The notes beneath the pieces are model-generated. The model made no database searches. It was not told where the DNA came from and was given only the letters and a program-made list of their open reading frames with translations. Source: Bacteroidaceae bacterium (GTDB lineage: Bacteria > Bacteroidota > Bacteroidia > Bacteroidales > Bacteroidaceae). Taken from it: a DNA stretch of 60,034 nt. Both the position numbers and the translations under genes were made by a program. Shown one piece after another: positions 49,880 through 58,050 of this stretch. Where the stretch lies: NCBI GenBank assembly GCA_900772575.1, contig CAAHEN010000037.1, forward strand, positions 1-60,034. The letters are read 5' to 3'. The first letter of the stretch is position 1, and each line of letters begins with the position of its first letter.

Positions 49880-51761
49880 CATTTGGCGTAATATCCTGAC
49901 AGGCCTATGGCTTGTGGCTTTGTGCATCATGTTTGGCGCAAGCGACAAGGCTGCCGCGCAAACGGACGCTTTGCCCGACTATTTTGTGCGGGTCACATCG
50001 TTGTCTGAGATCACTGAAGACGACGTCTACGTCATTGGCGCAACGTATGAGAGGGATGGCCGGTTCTTTCTCATGAGCAACCAGGCGTCTGGCAACAACC
50101 TTAAGGCCATACAGCAGAATGGTATCGACGCTTCCGCCGCGATGCTGGAATGCGACGACAGTAAGTGCCTGTGGCGCTTCTCCCCCAAGGATAATGGCCA
50201 CTTTGAGATCAAATCCAACGCCAGTGGCTTGTCGCTCTACAACTCGAAGAGCACCAATCTGACGCTGACTGCCAAAAGTGGAACGGCGTGGAGCATCAGC
50301 AATGGCGAGGGCTACAGCTTTGACATCACCGCCAATGACCGCAACCTCTCCCTCTATGTTCAGGACGTCAACGTTGTCAAGTTTGGCAACTATAAGTCAT
50401 ACGACTCCAAGGCACTGTATCTCTACAAAGGCGTCAAGGCCAGTCTTGTGGATGACGACAAGGCCGTTCCGATGACCGATGGCTCGAAAACCTGCCTATA
50501 CACAAAAGGCTACATCGCCACTGCGGGATTCAGCACCCTGAGTGACAATGGTCTTAGGCTCGCCGACGGCACCGTCGCTCCAGATGACGCTATCGGGCTG
50601 TGGACATACGGGCAGTTGCCAGATAGCTGCTTCACATTGACCGGAGCAGACGGCAAGTACTTGGGATATGACTTTGCGCCGGCCGAAACGCCTGTGGTTT
50701 GGCGCATGAGCCAAGGTTACATCATGACGGTGGAAAGCACTCCCCGCATACTCTGTCTGGGCAGTGCGTTTTTGCTGAAAAGCCGTGCCGAACTGAATTT
50801 TGAAGCCCCCATCCGGTTAAGGGCAATTGGCGAGGCGCCGACTAAAGGCCTGACAGGCGGCAGTCGCTTGGTTCTCCACGGAGCTTGGGGGGCTGACAGG
50901 CTGGCCGCGCTTGACTGGGAATCCGCGACGTCGCTTGACCTTACCGGCATCAGTCTCCCCGTTAGTGGATTGTCGCAAGCTGGCCAACGACCAACGGACA
51001 CCAACACTTTTATATATGTAGCCGCTACAGCCACTAGCCTCATTCCCTCCAGCTGGAAGGCCGTTGTGGCCAGTGACGGCGAGGCATTGGCAATGCTGAC
51101 CGAGTGCCCGCTCATCGACCGCCAGAGCCTAGTGCCCGACACAGAAATAAGTTATGCGGCCAGCCAACTGTCCTATTCCCGCAATGTACATGCCGACGGC
51201 AATTGGGAGACGCTCGTCCTTCCATTCAGTGCCACACTGCCACAAGGTTTCACCGCACAGGTGCTACGAGCCTTTCAAGACGGAGAACTGCGTTTTGACG
51301 AAACGGCAGAGATTCCGGCCTACACACCTGTCATCATTCGCTATGCCGGGCCAGCGGTGTCGGCAGAGACGGTCAGATTTACCGTCCAACCTAAAACGGA
51401 CGGCCAGTTGCTGCCGGCCAGTACGACAGCCGCCGGGATATTCACCGGCACATTCGCACCGATGAACATCGCTTCCGCCAGTGAGCATATCTACCTGCTC
51501 AATGATGAGGGTACCACGTTCGTTCTTGCCGACGCAGGAAGCGGGTTGGCCCCCTTCAGAGCTTACGTAAATGTGAATAACGCTCGGGGCGCCATACGCC
51601 TTGTCACAGATTGGACGGCGACGGCAATCGATACAGCCACGCAGACAAACGGTGACAAGACCGGTGCTTCCTATTATTATATAGACGGTCGGCGAACCAC
51701 AAAGCGGCCAGCCAAGGGCCAAATCCATATTGTCCCCGGAAAGGGATTGACATTGGAATAA
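49869..51761 (+). CDS. Large secreted protein of unknown function
   Basis: The 630-residue protein starts at a GTG at 49869, overlapping rmlA by 11 nt; this start gives a complete signal peptide (hydrophobic core GLWLVALCIMFGA, cleavage near AAAQ). The remainder is rich in beta-strand-type repeats with Ser/Thr/Asn, including segments reminiscent of lectin-like folds (residues ~40-190: YLYKG, NASGLSLYNSKSTN). The C-terminal stretch YYYIDGRRTTKRPAKGQIHIVPGKG resembles the short C-terminal motif common on exported Bacteroidota proteins. Likely cell-surface or secreted; ligand unknown. No catalytic motif was recognised. Confidence 0.75.
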   Translation: MRDSIWRNILTGLWLVALCIMFGASDKAAAQTDALPDYFVRVTSLSEITEDDVYVIGATYERDGRFFLMSNQASGNNLKAIQQNGIDASAAMLECDDSKCLWRFSPKDNGHFEIKSNASGLSLYNSKSTNLTLTAKSGTAWSISNGEGYSFDITANDRNLSLYVQDVNVVKFGNYKSYDSKALYLYKGVKASLVDDDKAVPMTDGSKTCLYTKGYIATAGFSTLSDNGLRLADGTVAPDDAIGLWTYGQLPDSCFTLTGADGKYLGYDFAPAETPVVWRMSQGYIMTVESTPRILCLGSAFLLKSRAELNFEAPIRLRAIGEAPTKGLTGGSRLVLHGAWGADRLAALDWESATSLDLTGISLPVSGLSQAGQRPTDTNTFIYVAATATSLIPSSWKAVVASDGEALAMLTECPLIDRQSLVPDTEISYAASQLSYSRNVHADGNWETLVLPFSATLPQGFTAQVLRAFQDGELRFDETAEIPAYTPVIIRYAGPAVSAETVRFTVQPKTDGQLLPASTTAAGIFTGTFAPMNIASASEHIYLLNDEGTTFVLADAGSGLAPFRAYVNVNNARGAIRLVTDWTATAIDTATQTNGDKTGASYYYIDGRRTTKRPAKGQIHIVPGKGLTLE

Positions 51762-51791
51762 CCACAAACATCAAGAATCCAAAACGCAAAC

Positions 51792-52208
51792 ATGACCATA
51801 GCCGTAGATTTTGACGGGACGATAGTGGAACACCGCTACCCGGAAATAGGAAAAGAGGTGCCCTTTGCCACCGCAACACTGAAGAAACTCATCGCTGACG
51901 GACACAAGCTCATTCTCTGGTCAGTACGTGAAGGGCAATTGCTTGACGATGCAATCACATGGTGCCGGCAACGCGGTGTCACGTTCTATGCCGCCAACAA
52001 AGACTTTGAAGAAGATACCCCCGAGCTCAACAAAAGCTATAGCCGCAAACTGAAAGCGCATTATTTCATAGACGACCGCAACATCGGCGGCCTGCCCGAT
52101 TGGGGCATCATCTATGAGCTCATCACACGCCGCATCACTTACGCCACCTACATGGCGGAACATGCCACCGGCACCACACCGAAGCGGAAACGTTGGTGGC
52201 CCTTCTGA
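51792..52208 (+). CDS. BT0820-like HAD-fold protein
   Basis: The 138-residue protein has HAD motif I TIAVDFDGTIVEHRYPEIG (Asp at 7 and 9) and a late acidic motif HYFIDDRNIGG. It lacks a cap domain, and its size and order match the small BT0820-type HAD family found in Bacteroides. Phosphatase activity is plausible but unproven, and the substrate is unknown. It lies 30 nt after the secreted protein gene and 51 nt before nnrD/E. Confidence 0.83.
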   Translation: MTIAVDFDGTIVEHRYPEIGKEVPFATATLKKLIADGHKLILWSVREGQLLDDAITWCRQRGVTFYAANKDFEEDTPELNKSYSRKLKAHYFIDDRNIGGLPDWGIIYELITRRITYATYMAEHATGTTPKRKRWWPF

Positions 52209-52259
52209 TCGCTGGCCGCTTTCTTCCACTTCAATCACTCTCTACCCAGCAACACCATT

Positions 52260-53771
52260 ATGATTAAGATACCAAGCGTATATCAGATTCGTGAACTCGA
52301 TGCCCAGACGATCGAAGACGAGGGCATCAGTTCGCTTGACCTTATGGAGCGGGCCGCACAGGCTGTGGCTGATGCCATTGCCAAACGATGGGGCAGCGGC
52401 ACGCGGCTAGTGGTTTTCGCCGGCCCCGGCAACAACGGGGGAGACGCACTGGCAGTAGCCCGCATCATGAGTAGCCGCAGCTATCCGGTCGAGGTTTACC
52501 TCTTCAACACAAAGGGTGAACTGAGTCCTGATTGTCTGGAGAACAAGAGGCGGCTGGAGGCCTGTCCCGATGTGAAGTTCACGGAAGTCACTGCTCAGTT
52601 TGGCCCACCGGCACTGATATCCGACACTGTTGTTGTCGACGGTCTCTTTGGCACCGGACTCAACAAGCCATTGTCCGGAGGTTATGCACTCTTGGTCAGG
52701 CTGCTCAACGACTCGCAAGCCAAAGTTGTCTCTATAGATGTGCCCTCCGGCATGCTTTGCGAATCGACATCCAATGATGAGGCCATCGTCCGGGCCCATC
52801 TGACACTGACGTTCCAAATGCCGAAACTCTCCATGTATTGCGCTGAGACGACACCGTACTATGGCGAGATAGACGTGCTCAACATTGGGCTCTCGGCAAA
52901 ACGCCTCCAGGAGCTAGAAACAGACCATATCGCACTTGAAGATGCCGACGTCAAGAAACTCATCGTCGCCCGTTCTCCCTTTGCCCACAAAGGGACTTTC
53001 GGACACGCACTGCTCATCGCCGGAAAATACGGTATGGCAGGCGCAGCCATATTAAGCGCCAGGGCCTGCCTGCGCAGTGGCGTCGGAAAACTGACCGTCC
53101 ACAGCCCGCAGATGAACAATTCCATACTGCAAATCGCCGTGCCTGAGGCCGTACTGAGCCACGATGTGGCTGATACCGTTTTTGCAACGGCTGTACCGGC
53201 CAACAACTATGACGCTGTGGCTATCGGCCCCGGGTTGGGCACAGACAGCGCCACTGCGGCGGCTTTCATCAACCAAGTCACGCAGACCAGCAAGCCCCTC
53301 GTCATCGACGCTGACGGCATCAACCTGCTCAGTGACCACAACAACTGGCTCAGCTTGCTGCCCGCTAAGACGATATTGACCCCTCATCCAGCGGAACTTC
53401 GCAGGCTGATCCATCGCCAAGCGAATGGTTCAGCATTGCTCGGAGAGGCACGTAGCATGGCCATCGAGCGTAACCTGTATATCGTGTTGAAAGGCCACTA
53501 CACCGCAATCTGCACCCCTGAGGGGAAGGTTTACTTCAACGCTACGGGCAATTCCGGCATGGCCACGGCAGGCAGCGGCGACGTGCTGACGGGAATCATT
53601 GCTGCCATGCTGGCCCAACACTACTCTCCGCTGACGGCATGTCTCATCGCAGTCTATCTCCACGGCCTCGCTGGTGATTTGGCCGCAGAGCAGCTGACGG
53701 AATACGGTGTCATCGCCTCAGACATCGTCGACTACTTGCCCGCAGCGTTCAAGTCCATGTCTAAGTTTTAA
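52260..53771 (+). CDS. nnr: Bifunctional NAD(P)H-hydrate epimerase / ADP-dependent dehydratase
   Basis: The 503-residue protein repairs damaged NADH and NADPH hydrates. The N-terminal epimerase domain (residues ~1-210) has SSLDLMERAAQAVADAI, VFAGPGNNGGDALAVAR and VVVDGLFGTGLNKPL. The C-terminal dehydratase (~230-503) of the ribokinase-like fold has GKYGMAGAAILSARACLRSG, PLVIDADGINLL, TILTPHPAELRRL and NATGNSGMATAGSGDVLTG. Both active sites look intact. It is the usual fused form (YjeF). Confidence 0.95.
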   Translation: MIKIPSVYQIRELDAQTIEDEGISSLDLMERAAQAVADAIAKRWGSGTRLVVFAGPGNNGGDALAVARIMSSRSYPVEVYLFNTKGELSPDCLENKRRLEACPDVKFTEVTAQFGPPALISDTVVVDGLFGTGLNKPLSGGYALLVRLLNDSQAKVVSIDVPSGMLCESTSNDEAIVRAHLTLTFQMPKLSMYCAETTPYYGEIDVLNIGLSAKRLQELETDHIALEDADVKKLIVARSPFAHKGTFGHALLIAGKYGMAGAAILSARACLRSGVGKLTVHSPQMNNSILQIAVPEAVLSHDVADTVFATAVPANNYDAVAIGPGLGTDSATAAAFINQVTQTSKPLVIDADGINLLSDHNNWLSLLPAKTILTPHPAELRRLIHRQANGSALLGEARSMAIERNLYIVLKGHYTAICTPEGKVYFNATGNSGMATAGSGDVLTGIIAAMLAQHYSPLTACLIAVYLHGLAGDLAAEQLTEYGVIASDIVDYLPAAFKSMSKF

Positions 53772-53802
53772 TTCTCAAACCCCAAACAGTTCTCTCAGCA
53801 CA

Positions 53803-54876
53803 ATGAAGAAGTACATCCTATTATGCCTGGCCTTGGCTGCGACAATGAGCGGCACGGCCCAAACGGAGGTGACAACCTACAAGCCTGGCATCACCGAAGA
53901 CGGCATCACATATTTCCTACCTAAGACAGGGCTGCACATCACACTCGTTGCCACACGCACCATCCACACGCCCGGTGAATATTGCCAATACGCAGAGCGC
54001 TATCTGCGTCTCCACAACGTGCCGCAGGCGAAATACGAGGATTGGGAAATCAACGGTATCAGCGTGACGCCCTTCGGCACCGCTGACAAGCAACAGGCCT
54101 ATAGCATCAAGGTCAAGACCAAGACCTCGGCACCGCTCGTGACACTTGCCCCCGACGGACGTTTGCTGGGCATCAACGTCGACAATGCACAGGGCGATAC
54201 CAAACTGTCTGAGCCCTCGGTCGTCAAGCAACAGGGCAAGACCCTCAATCCCGCAGACTATAAGACGGAGGAGATTCTGGCAGCCGGCAGTACCACAAAG
54301 ATGGCTGAGCTGACGGCCAACGAAATCTATGACATACGCGAGAACCGCTCGCTACTGACCAAGGGGCAAGCGGACTTCATGCCCAAGGACGGCGAGCAGT
54401 TGCGCATCATGCTCAACCAGCTTGACACGCAGGAGGAGGCACTGCTGCAACTGTTCAAAGGCACCACAACCACAGAGACGCACACATTCACATTAGACTA
54501 TGTGCCCGACGGTACGACAGAAAAAGCCATTCTCTTCCGCTTCTCCAAGCATCTGGGCCTCGTGGACAATGACGATTTGGCCGGTACGCCCTACTACATC
54601 AGCGTGACCGACCTGAAGAGCCTGCCCGCTGAAGAGACTGGATCGGCAGGCAAGGGGAAAAAGCCTGCTGAGGATGTGCGGTACATCGTTCCAGGAAAAG
54701 GACAGATCAAGATCTTCGACGCGCGGCACGATATCTATGACACCACATTGCCCATGGCACAGTTCGGGCGGCTTGAGCATCTGGGCGGCGACTTGTTCAA
54801 CAAGAAATACACCACACGCGTATTTCTCTCCCCTGAGACCGGAGGTCTGACAAAAATAGAGGCCGATCACCCATAA
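53803..54876 (+). CDS. DUF4831 family exported protein
   Basis: A 357-residue protein with a signal peptide (MKKYILLCLALAATMSGTAQ) followed by DUF4831 features: EDGITYFLPKTGLHITLVATRTIHTPGEYCQYAERYL. This family is known from Bacteroidota and has no established function; it is expected in the periplasm. The ATG at 53803 is chosen because it places the signal peptide first; the longer frame overlaps nnrD/E. It lies 31 nt after nnrD/E and 37 nt before pabB. Confidence 0.87.
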   Translation: MKKYILLCLALAATMSGTAQTEVTTYKPGITEDGITYFLPKTGLHITLVATRTIHTPGEYCQYAERYLRLHNVPQAKYEDWEINGISVTPFGTADKQQAYSIKVKTKTSAPLVTLAPDGRLLGINVDNAQGDTKLSEPSVVKQQGKTLNPADYKTEEILAAGSTTKMAELTANEIYDIRENRSLLTKGQADFMPKDGEQLRIMLNQLDTQEEALLQLFKGTTTTETHTFTLDYVPDGTTEKAILFRFSKHLGLVDNDDLAGTPYYISVTDLKSLPAEETGSAGKGKKPAEDVRYIVPGKGQIKIFDARHDIYDTTLPMAQFGRLEHLGGDLFNKKYTTRVFLSPETGGLTKIEADHP

Positions 54877-54913
54877 GACGAATGCAGCACAGCCTCGCGA
54901 GCGTATCGCGCCT

Positions 54914-55897
54914 ATGAACTACCTGACCAGAGCCGCTGCCATTGAGCGTATGAACGGACTGGCTGGTGCTGGCAAGGATTTTGTCTTTGTCGTCGACTAT
55001 GCCATGCGGAGGGCCATAGTGCTCCCCTTTGACTGTATCGACAGGCACCAGTTCCACTTCGACTTTCGCGGCATCGGCAACGACACCGCACACAGTGACG
55101 CAGGTGACGCCGCTCCGCGCTGGGACATTGTCCCGCCAGACCGTGGGGCCTATACCCAGAGTTTCGAGCGTGTCTGCCGCCACTTGCATCTCGGCAACAG
55201 CTTTCTCGTCAACCTGACTTGCCGGTTTCCACTCAGCACAGACCTTTCCTTGCCTGACATCTACCACCGCGCCCGTGCGCCTTACAGGCTATGGTTGCGT
55301 GACCGCTTGGTCTGCTTTTCGCCTGAGCCTTTCGTGCGCATTAGCGACGGCCACATCTCGTCGTTCCCGATGAAGGGAACCATAGACGCGACTGTGCCTA
55401 ATGCTGAGGCGCAACTGTTGGCCGACAAAAAAGAAGCGGCTGAACATGCCACCATCGTCGATCTCATTCGCAATGACCTCAGCATGGTGGCCCATCAAGT
55501 CCGTGTCTGCCGCTACCGGTACGTCGAGCGTGTGGATACCAGTAGGGGCGCACTGCTGCAGACCAGTTCCGAGATAACAGGCACCCTGCCTCCCGACTGG
55601 CGACAGCATGTCGGCGACATTCTGTTCTCACAGCTGCCGGCTGGCTCCATCACTGGGGCACCCAAGCCCAAGACCGTCTCCATCATCGCCGAAGCCGAAA
55701 ACTGCGAACGCGGCTTTTACACTGGGGTGATGGGCTGCTTCTGTCAGGGGCGGATTGACAGCAGCGTGATGATACGCTTTGTCGAAGAGGCCGATGGTCA
55801 GCTCTATTATAAAGCCGGAGGAGGGCTTACCGCCATGAGTCGACTCGAAGATGAATATCAGGAAGTGATAGCCAAAGCCTATGTGCCAATACGTTGA
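54914..55897 (+). CDS. pabB: Aminodeoxychorismate synthase component I
   Basis: The 327-residue protein is a chorismate-binding enzyme. Motifs are LGNSFLVNLTCRFPL, FSPEPFVRISDGHISSFPMKGTIDA, VDLIRNDLSMVA, LPAGSITGAPKPKTVSIIAEAE and GFYTGVMGCF, which belong to the PabB/TrpE family. The short form lacking the N-terminal lobe is typical of PabB in Bacteroidota. It combines chorismate and ammonia to give aminodeoxychorismate for folate. The next gene, pabC, overlaps its 3' end by 17 nt. A PabA glutaminase is not in the window. Confidence 0.92.
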   Translation: MNYLTRAAAIERMNGLAGAGKDFVFVVDYAMRRAIVLPFDCIDRHQFHFDFRGIGNDTAHSDAGDAAPRWDIVPPDRGAYTQSFERVCRHLHLGNSFLVNLTCRFPLSTDLSLPDIYHRARAPYRLWLRDRLVCFSPEPFVRISDGHISSFPMKGTIDATVPNAEAQLLADKKEAAEHATIVDLIRNDLSMVAHQVRVCRYRYVERVDTSRGALLQTSSEITGTLPPDWRQHVGDILFSQLPAGSITGAPKPKTVSIIAEAENCERGFYTGVMGCFCQGRIDSSVMIRFVEEADGQLYYKAGGGLTAMSRLEDEYQEVIAKAYVPIR

Positions 55898-56483
55898 AAC
55901 CATTCGTCTAGTCGACGGGCAACCGTGTGCATTGCCTTTCCACCAAGCCCGTATGGAGCGTACACTCCGCCAATTGCACCCCACTGCACCAATTCCAGAC
56001 TTGACGCCAGCCGTAAGTCGGGTCGTAGCTGGCCACGGTGTCTGGAAGTGCCGGGTGGTCTACGGTTCAACGGGCATCGTCGGTGTCGATGCCACTCCTT
56101 ACAGCTTGCGTCGCGTCGAAAGTCTGAAACTCGTTACGGCCGACGACATCGACTACACCTACAAGACGACAGACCGCTCTGCCCTGTTGCGCCTGGCGGC
56201 CCTGCGTGACGGCGCAGACGATGTCATCATCGTGCGCCGCGGTCTCTTGACCGACACGTCTTACACCAACATCGCCTTGAAGGAACGCAATACAGGAAAA
56301 TGGCAGACTCCCCGCCACCCGCTGCTTTGCGGCACCATGCGTGAGCGGCTGCTGCGAACCGGGCAGATCACCGAGGCCGATATGAGCATTGCCGACTTGC
56401 CCGCTTTTAGCGATGTGGCACTTTTCAACGCGATGATAGATCTTGGAGCCGTCATTTTGAAGATCAGTGCTGTGGCGGAATGA
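55881..56483 (+). CDS. pabC: Aminodeoxychorismate lyase (class IV aminotransferase fold)
   Basis: The 200-residue protein is a short class IV PLP enzyme, which releases 4-aminobenzoate from aminodeoxychorismate. It has the PLP-lysine region YTYKTTDRSALL, ADDVIIVRRGLLTDTSYTNIA and a C-terminal ALFNAMIDLG. Overlap with pabB by 17 nt couples the two and fixes the start. It is shorter than the typical 270-residue PabC, a form often seen in this phylum. A lack of recognised longer motifs lowers certainty a little. Confidence 0.87.
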   Translation: MCQYVETIRLVDGQPCALPFHQARMERTLRQLHPTAPIPDLTPAVSRVVAGHGVWKCRVVYGSTGIVGVDATPYSLRRVESLKLVTADDIDYTYKTTDRSALLRLAALRDGADDVIIVRRGLLTDTSYTNIALKERNTGKWQTPRHPLLCGTMRERLLRTGQITEADMSIADLPAFSDVALFNAMIDLGAVILKISAVAE

Positions 56484-56547
56484 TGCCACAGCCTAGCCAC
56501 TCTTGCTCGCAGAAAGAATCTTTTCTTCAATACTACAAGCATACTTC

Positions 56548-57294
56548 ATGCAGATTTTACTGGCATGCGCCAAAACAATGACAGGCCACGCGGCACACGG
56601 ACTGAGTGCCGCGACCGAACCGGCATTCCAGCAGCAGGCAGCCCACAATGCCATGCAGCTGGCGGCATATTCCGCAGCCGAGCTGCAAAGACTGCTCAGG
56701 ACCAACGGGAACATCGCACTGGAAAACTGGCACAGGTACCAGACTTTTTTCGATGCTGGCAGTCGCGTTCCAGCCGTGTTTGCCTACGACGGGATAGCAT
56801 TTCAGCGGCTCGCTCCGGAGACTTTGACCGAAGATGAGTTGCAATATGCCAATGCCCACCTGTTGATCGGCTCGTTCCTCTATGGACTGCTTCGCCCGCT
56901 CGACTTGATAAGCCGATACCGCTTGGAGGGGGACGTCGCCTTGCCCGGTAACGGGGGCAAGGACATGTTCAGGTTCTGGCAACCGATACTGACAGACTGG
57001 TTTATCCAGCGGATCAGAGAGGATGGCGGCATTCTCGTCAACCTGGCCAGCGCTGAGTTCAAGCGCATTGTAGACTGGAAACGGGTGATTAGGGAAGTGT
57101 GCGTCGTCACACCGGATTTTCGCGTGATGAAAGACGGACGGGCCAAGACGGTCGTTGTCTATGCAAAAATGTGCCGTGGCGCAATGGCCCGATGGATCTT
57201 GCGGAACAGGCCTGCCGCTCCCGAAGAGCTAAAGCGTTTCTGCTACGAAGGATTTGAATACAACGAAGCCTCAGGCGGGTGGATTCTGGCATGA
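56548..57294 (+). CDS. yaaA: YaaA family protein (peroxide-stress, DUF328/UPF0246)
   Basis: The 248-residue protein matches YaaA: MQILLACAKTMTG, AFQQQAAHNAMQLAAYSAAEL, PAVFAYDGIAFQRL, LYGLLRPLDLISRYRLEG, NLASAEFKRIVDW and FEYNEASGGWILA. In E. coli YaaA limits DNA damage by lowering free iron in peroxide stress, and the fold binds DNA; the biochemical reaction is not settled. The ATG at 56548 fits the family start. It is separated from pabC by 64 nt. Confidence 0.92.
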   Translation: MQILLACAKTMTGHAAHGLSAATEPAFQQQAAHNAMQLAAYSAAELQRLLRTNGNIALENWHRYQTFFDAGSRVPAVFAYDGIAFQRLAPETLTEDELQYANAHLLIGSFLYGLLRPLDLISRYRLEGDVALPGNGGKDMFRFWQPILTDWFIQRIREDGGILVNLASAEFKRIVDWKRVIREVCVVTPDFRVMKDGRAKTVVVYAKMCRGAMARWILRNRPAAPEELKRFCYEGFEYNEASGGWILA

Positions 57295-57514
57295 CATCGG
57301 TTCGCTTGAATAGGCCATGATGGCTTCTTCTCCGAGCCAGAAGGGATTTGCACTCCCTTCGTTCACACCTCGTCCCCATAAAGGCGCTAGGCAGATGCTC
57401 GTCAAGGTTAGGGTAGGAGTGTCATCCAACTGCAGCCTCTTGCAGGCACACTATGGTTAGCGCCTAGAGCTACGTCCTTGCCGGAAAGCTCCACGGTCCT
57501 TCAAGAATTTTTTT
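57295..57514. other. Intergenic region with possible RNA structure
   Basis: No coding frame is convincing. GGCGCTA (57383-57389) can pair with TAGCGCC (57458-57464), enclosing 68 nt that include CTGCA-TGCAG (57430-57444) as an internal hairpin, and AAGGGA/TCCCTT pair near 57348-57366. The 82-nt length and the 7-bp end stem suggest a tRNA at first glance, but no T-loop or anticodon arm can be drawn. Nothing else is seen before the repeat copy C. Confidence 0.35.
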
Positions 57515-57836
57515 GGTTTAACACAGCTTGCTTTCGGCGCCGAGAAGCAGTATATTTGCAACAGAGGAAAAGGCTGTCCGCACGGATAGCCTTTCTTTAT
57601 GCCCTTTAGTCATTCATATTGCCATCATATGGCAGAAACTGGTTCGGTTTTCTGGGAAACTTCCCCTAGCCCCGGAAGAATTTGCTCCGAGCTAATTCAA
57701 ATTTCCCCTAGGGAAGTTTCGCCGATAGCCCATTTTAACTCGCCAGACGGGTGCGAAGGTTAAATAGGTTAAGGTGTCGGCGGAGCATTTGGAGCAAAAA
57801 GGTGAACCGGCTGCTGGCTAGGCCTTATATTATACC
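57515..57836 (+). repeat. Intergenic structured repeat element, copy C
   Basis: Plus strand: GTTTAACACAGCTTG, 20 nt, TATATTTG (57551-57558), AGAGGAAA, then a hairpin (57569-57579 with 57584-57594, loop GCAC, one G-T pair) followed by TTTCTTTAT. Then TGCCATCATATGGCA, an inverted repeat with GAAACTTCCC (57656-57665) and GGGAAGTTTC (57711-57720), and the block GGTTAAATAGGTTAAGGTG. It points toward purM, whose start codon is more than 200 nt beyond its end. Orientation is opposite to copies A and B. Confidence 0.87.
57528..57558 (+). promoter_or_regulatory. Promoter inside repeat copy C
   Basis: TTG (57528-57530), 20-nt spacer, TATATTTG (57551-57558), preceded by TTTAACACA and a T-tract. Same architecture as in copies A and B. 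Confidence 0.77.
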
Positions 57837-58014
57837 GCACGCATGGGTGCAGGCAAGACTGATGCCGCCACAACACATTCAACCTGTCACCTCGCAACCC
57901 GCATGGCGCGGTCGCCATTGTGTTTCACCGCTTTTGCCGTACGCACTCACTCTGAACTGCCGCCTAGATTCCAATTAGCGGCCCAGCCGTTTCGACTAAT
58001 CCATATTATTGTGC

Positions 58015-58022
58015 TACCTTTG
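58015..58022 (+). promoter_or_regulatory. Putative -7 box of the PurM-like gene
   Basis: TACCTTTG, 29 nt upstream of the ATG at 58051; TTCG occupies the -33 position 20 nt upstream, one mismatch from TTTG. The gene therefore has its own promoter besides any read-through from repeat copy C. Confidence 0.5.
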
Positions 58023-58050
58023 CAGCATAAATTTAGAAACTGAATCTCCT

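Noticed and set aside
57383..57464. tRNA gene candidate
   Set aside because: The end stem and length fit, but there is no T-loop, D-loop or anticodon arm.
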